A stretch of 56,212 nt of DNA from JABMRW01 sp964396965 (GTDB lineage Bacteria; Chloroflexota; Dehalococcoidia; Dehalococcoidales; BS750m-G39), in contig CAYNGD010000011.1 in NCBI GenBank assembly GCA_964396965.1, positions 1 through 56,212 of the forward strand, written 5' to 3'. The notes beneath the pieces are model-generated. The model worked only from the letters and a program-made list of their open reading frames with translations, had not been told where the DNA came from and made no database searches. The position numbers and the translations under genes are program-made. Within the stretch, counting starts at the first letter, position 1, and every line of letters starts with the position of its first letter. Below are positions 56,192 through 56,212 of the stretch, in pieces.

Positions 56192-56212
56192 ATGCAAAAA
56201 TTAACTCAAAAG

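Overview
The window reads as bacterial DNA. Most genes have strong GGAGG-type ribosome sites, and one promoter matches the sigma-70 consensus closely (TTGCAA, 17 nt, TATAAT). The style (a GvpN/CDC48/ParA gas-vesicle cluster, zinc-ribbon tyrosine recombinase, serine recombinase whose tail reads through a tRNA end) resembles Chloroflexota from anoxic environments, but that is inference; no rRNA or full tRNA gene is present.

Region 1 (1-12.7 kb, + strand) is a nearly complete gas-vesicle operon: an excisionase-type HTH protein, GvpA, three coiled-coil proteins (one with GvpC-like 33-residue repeats and a winged-helix tail), GvpN, an Hsp20 chaperone, a double-AAA CDC48-type ATPase, GvpF/L, GvpG, a GvpA-family protein with a zinc ribbon, GvpK, a ParA ATPase, a second GvpF/L, a third GvpA-family protein, a 44-residue peptide, GvpO and a double zinc ribbon protein. 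It is followed by an unknown gene and a radical SAM/SPASM enzyme with a small partner gene, then terminators.

Region 2 (12.7-14.4 kb) holds an IS110-family transposase gene broken by a 90-bp MITE. The MITE and its ATAT target duplication can be removed on paper to restore a 343-residue reading frame.

Region 3 (14.4-56.2 kb) looks like a temperate virus-like or integrative element, almost all on the minus strand except its lysogeny arm. Read from right to left it has: a large serine recombinase ending in a tRNA 3'-end sequence, an ImmA/IrrE-like protein and a repressor, facing a Cro-like repressor across a divergent promoter pair; then a RecT annealing protein with an N-terminal zinc ribbon, a ParB-methyltransferase fusion, a possible PD-(D/E)xK nuclease, and a lambda-O-like initiator with four 18-bp palindromic iterons and an AT-rich stretch inside the gene, followed by a DnaC-like loader. 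Next come small zinc-finger proteins, a permuted NlpC/P60-like protein, a J-domain protein, an AAA+ ATPase and a 13-bp iteron array.

The 26-42 kb part of region 3 encodes surface- or particle-type proteins: fibre repeats, Ig-like modules, a subtilase, a papain-like protease, a DUF192-membrane-ferritin-like fusion, and many tiny membrane proteins. A methionine-rich hydrophobic segment recurs both as free 51- and 60-residue proteins and as the C-terminal tail of enzymes and beta-proteins. No terminase, portal or recognisable capsid protein is visible, so if this is a virus its particle is unusual and perhaps membrane-containing.

The left part of region 3 (14.4-25.6 kb) carries many small accessory genes, a sliding clamp and a PRTRC cassette: a ubiquitin-like protein ending in Gly-Gly, an E1-like ThiF protein, an E2-like protein B, a JAMM protease and protein F. 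The most notable signals are the ubiquitin-like cassette on a virus-like element, the shared Met-rich membrane tag, the lambda-style origin, the GvpC-like repeat protein and the IS110/MITE nest.
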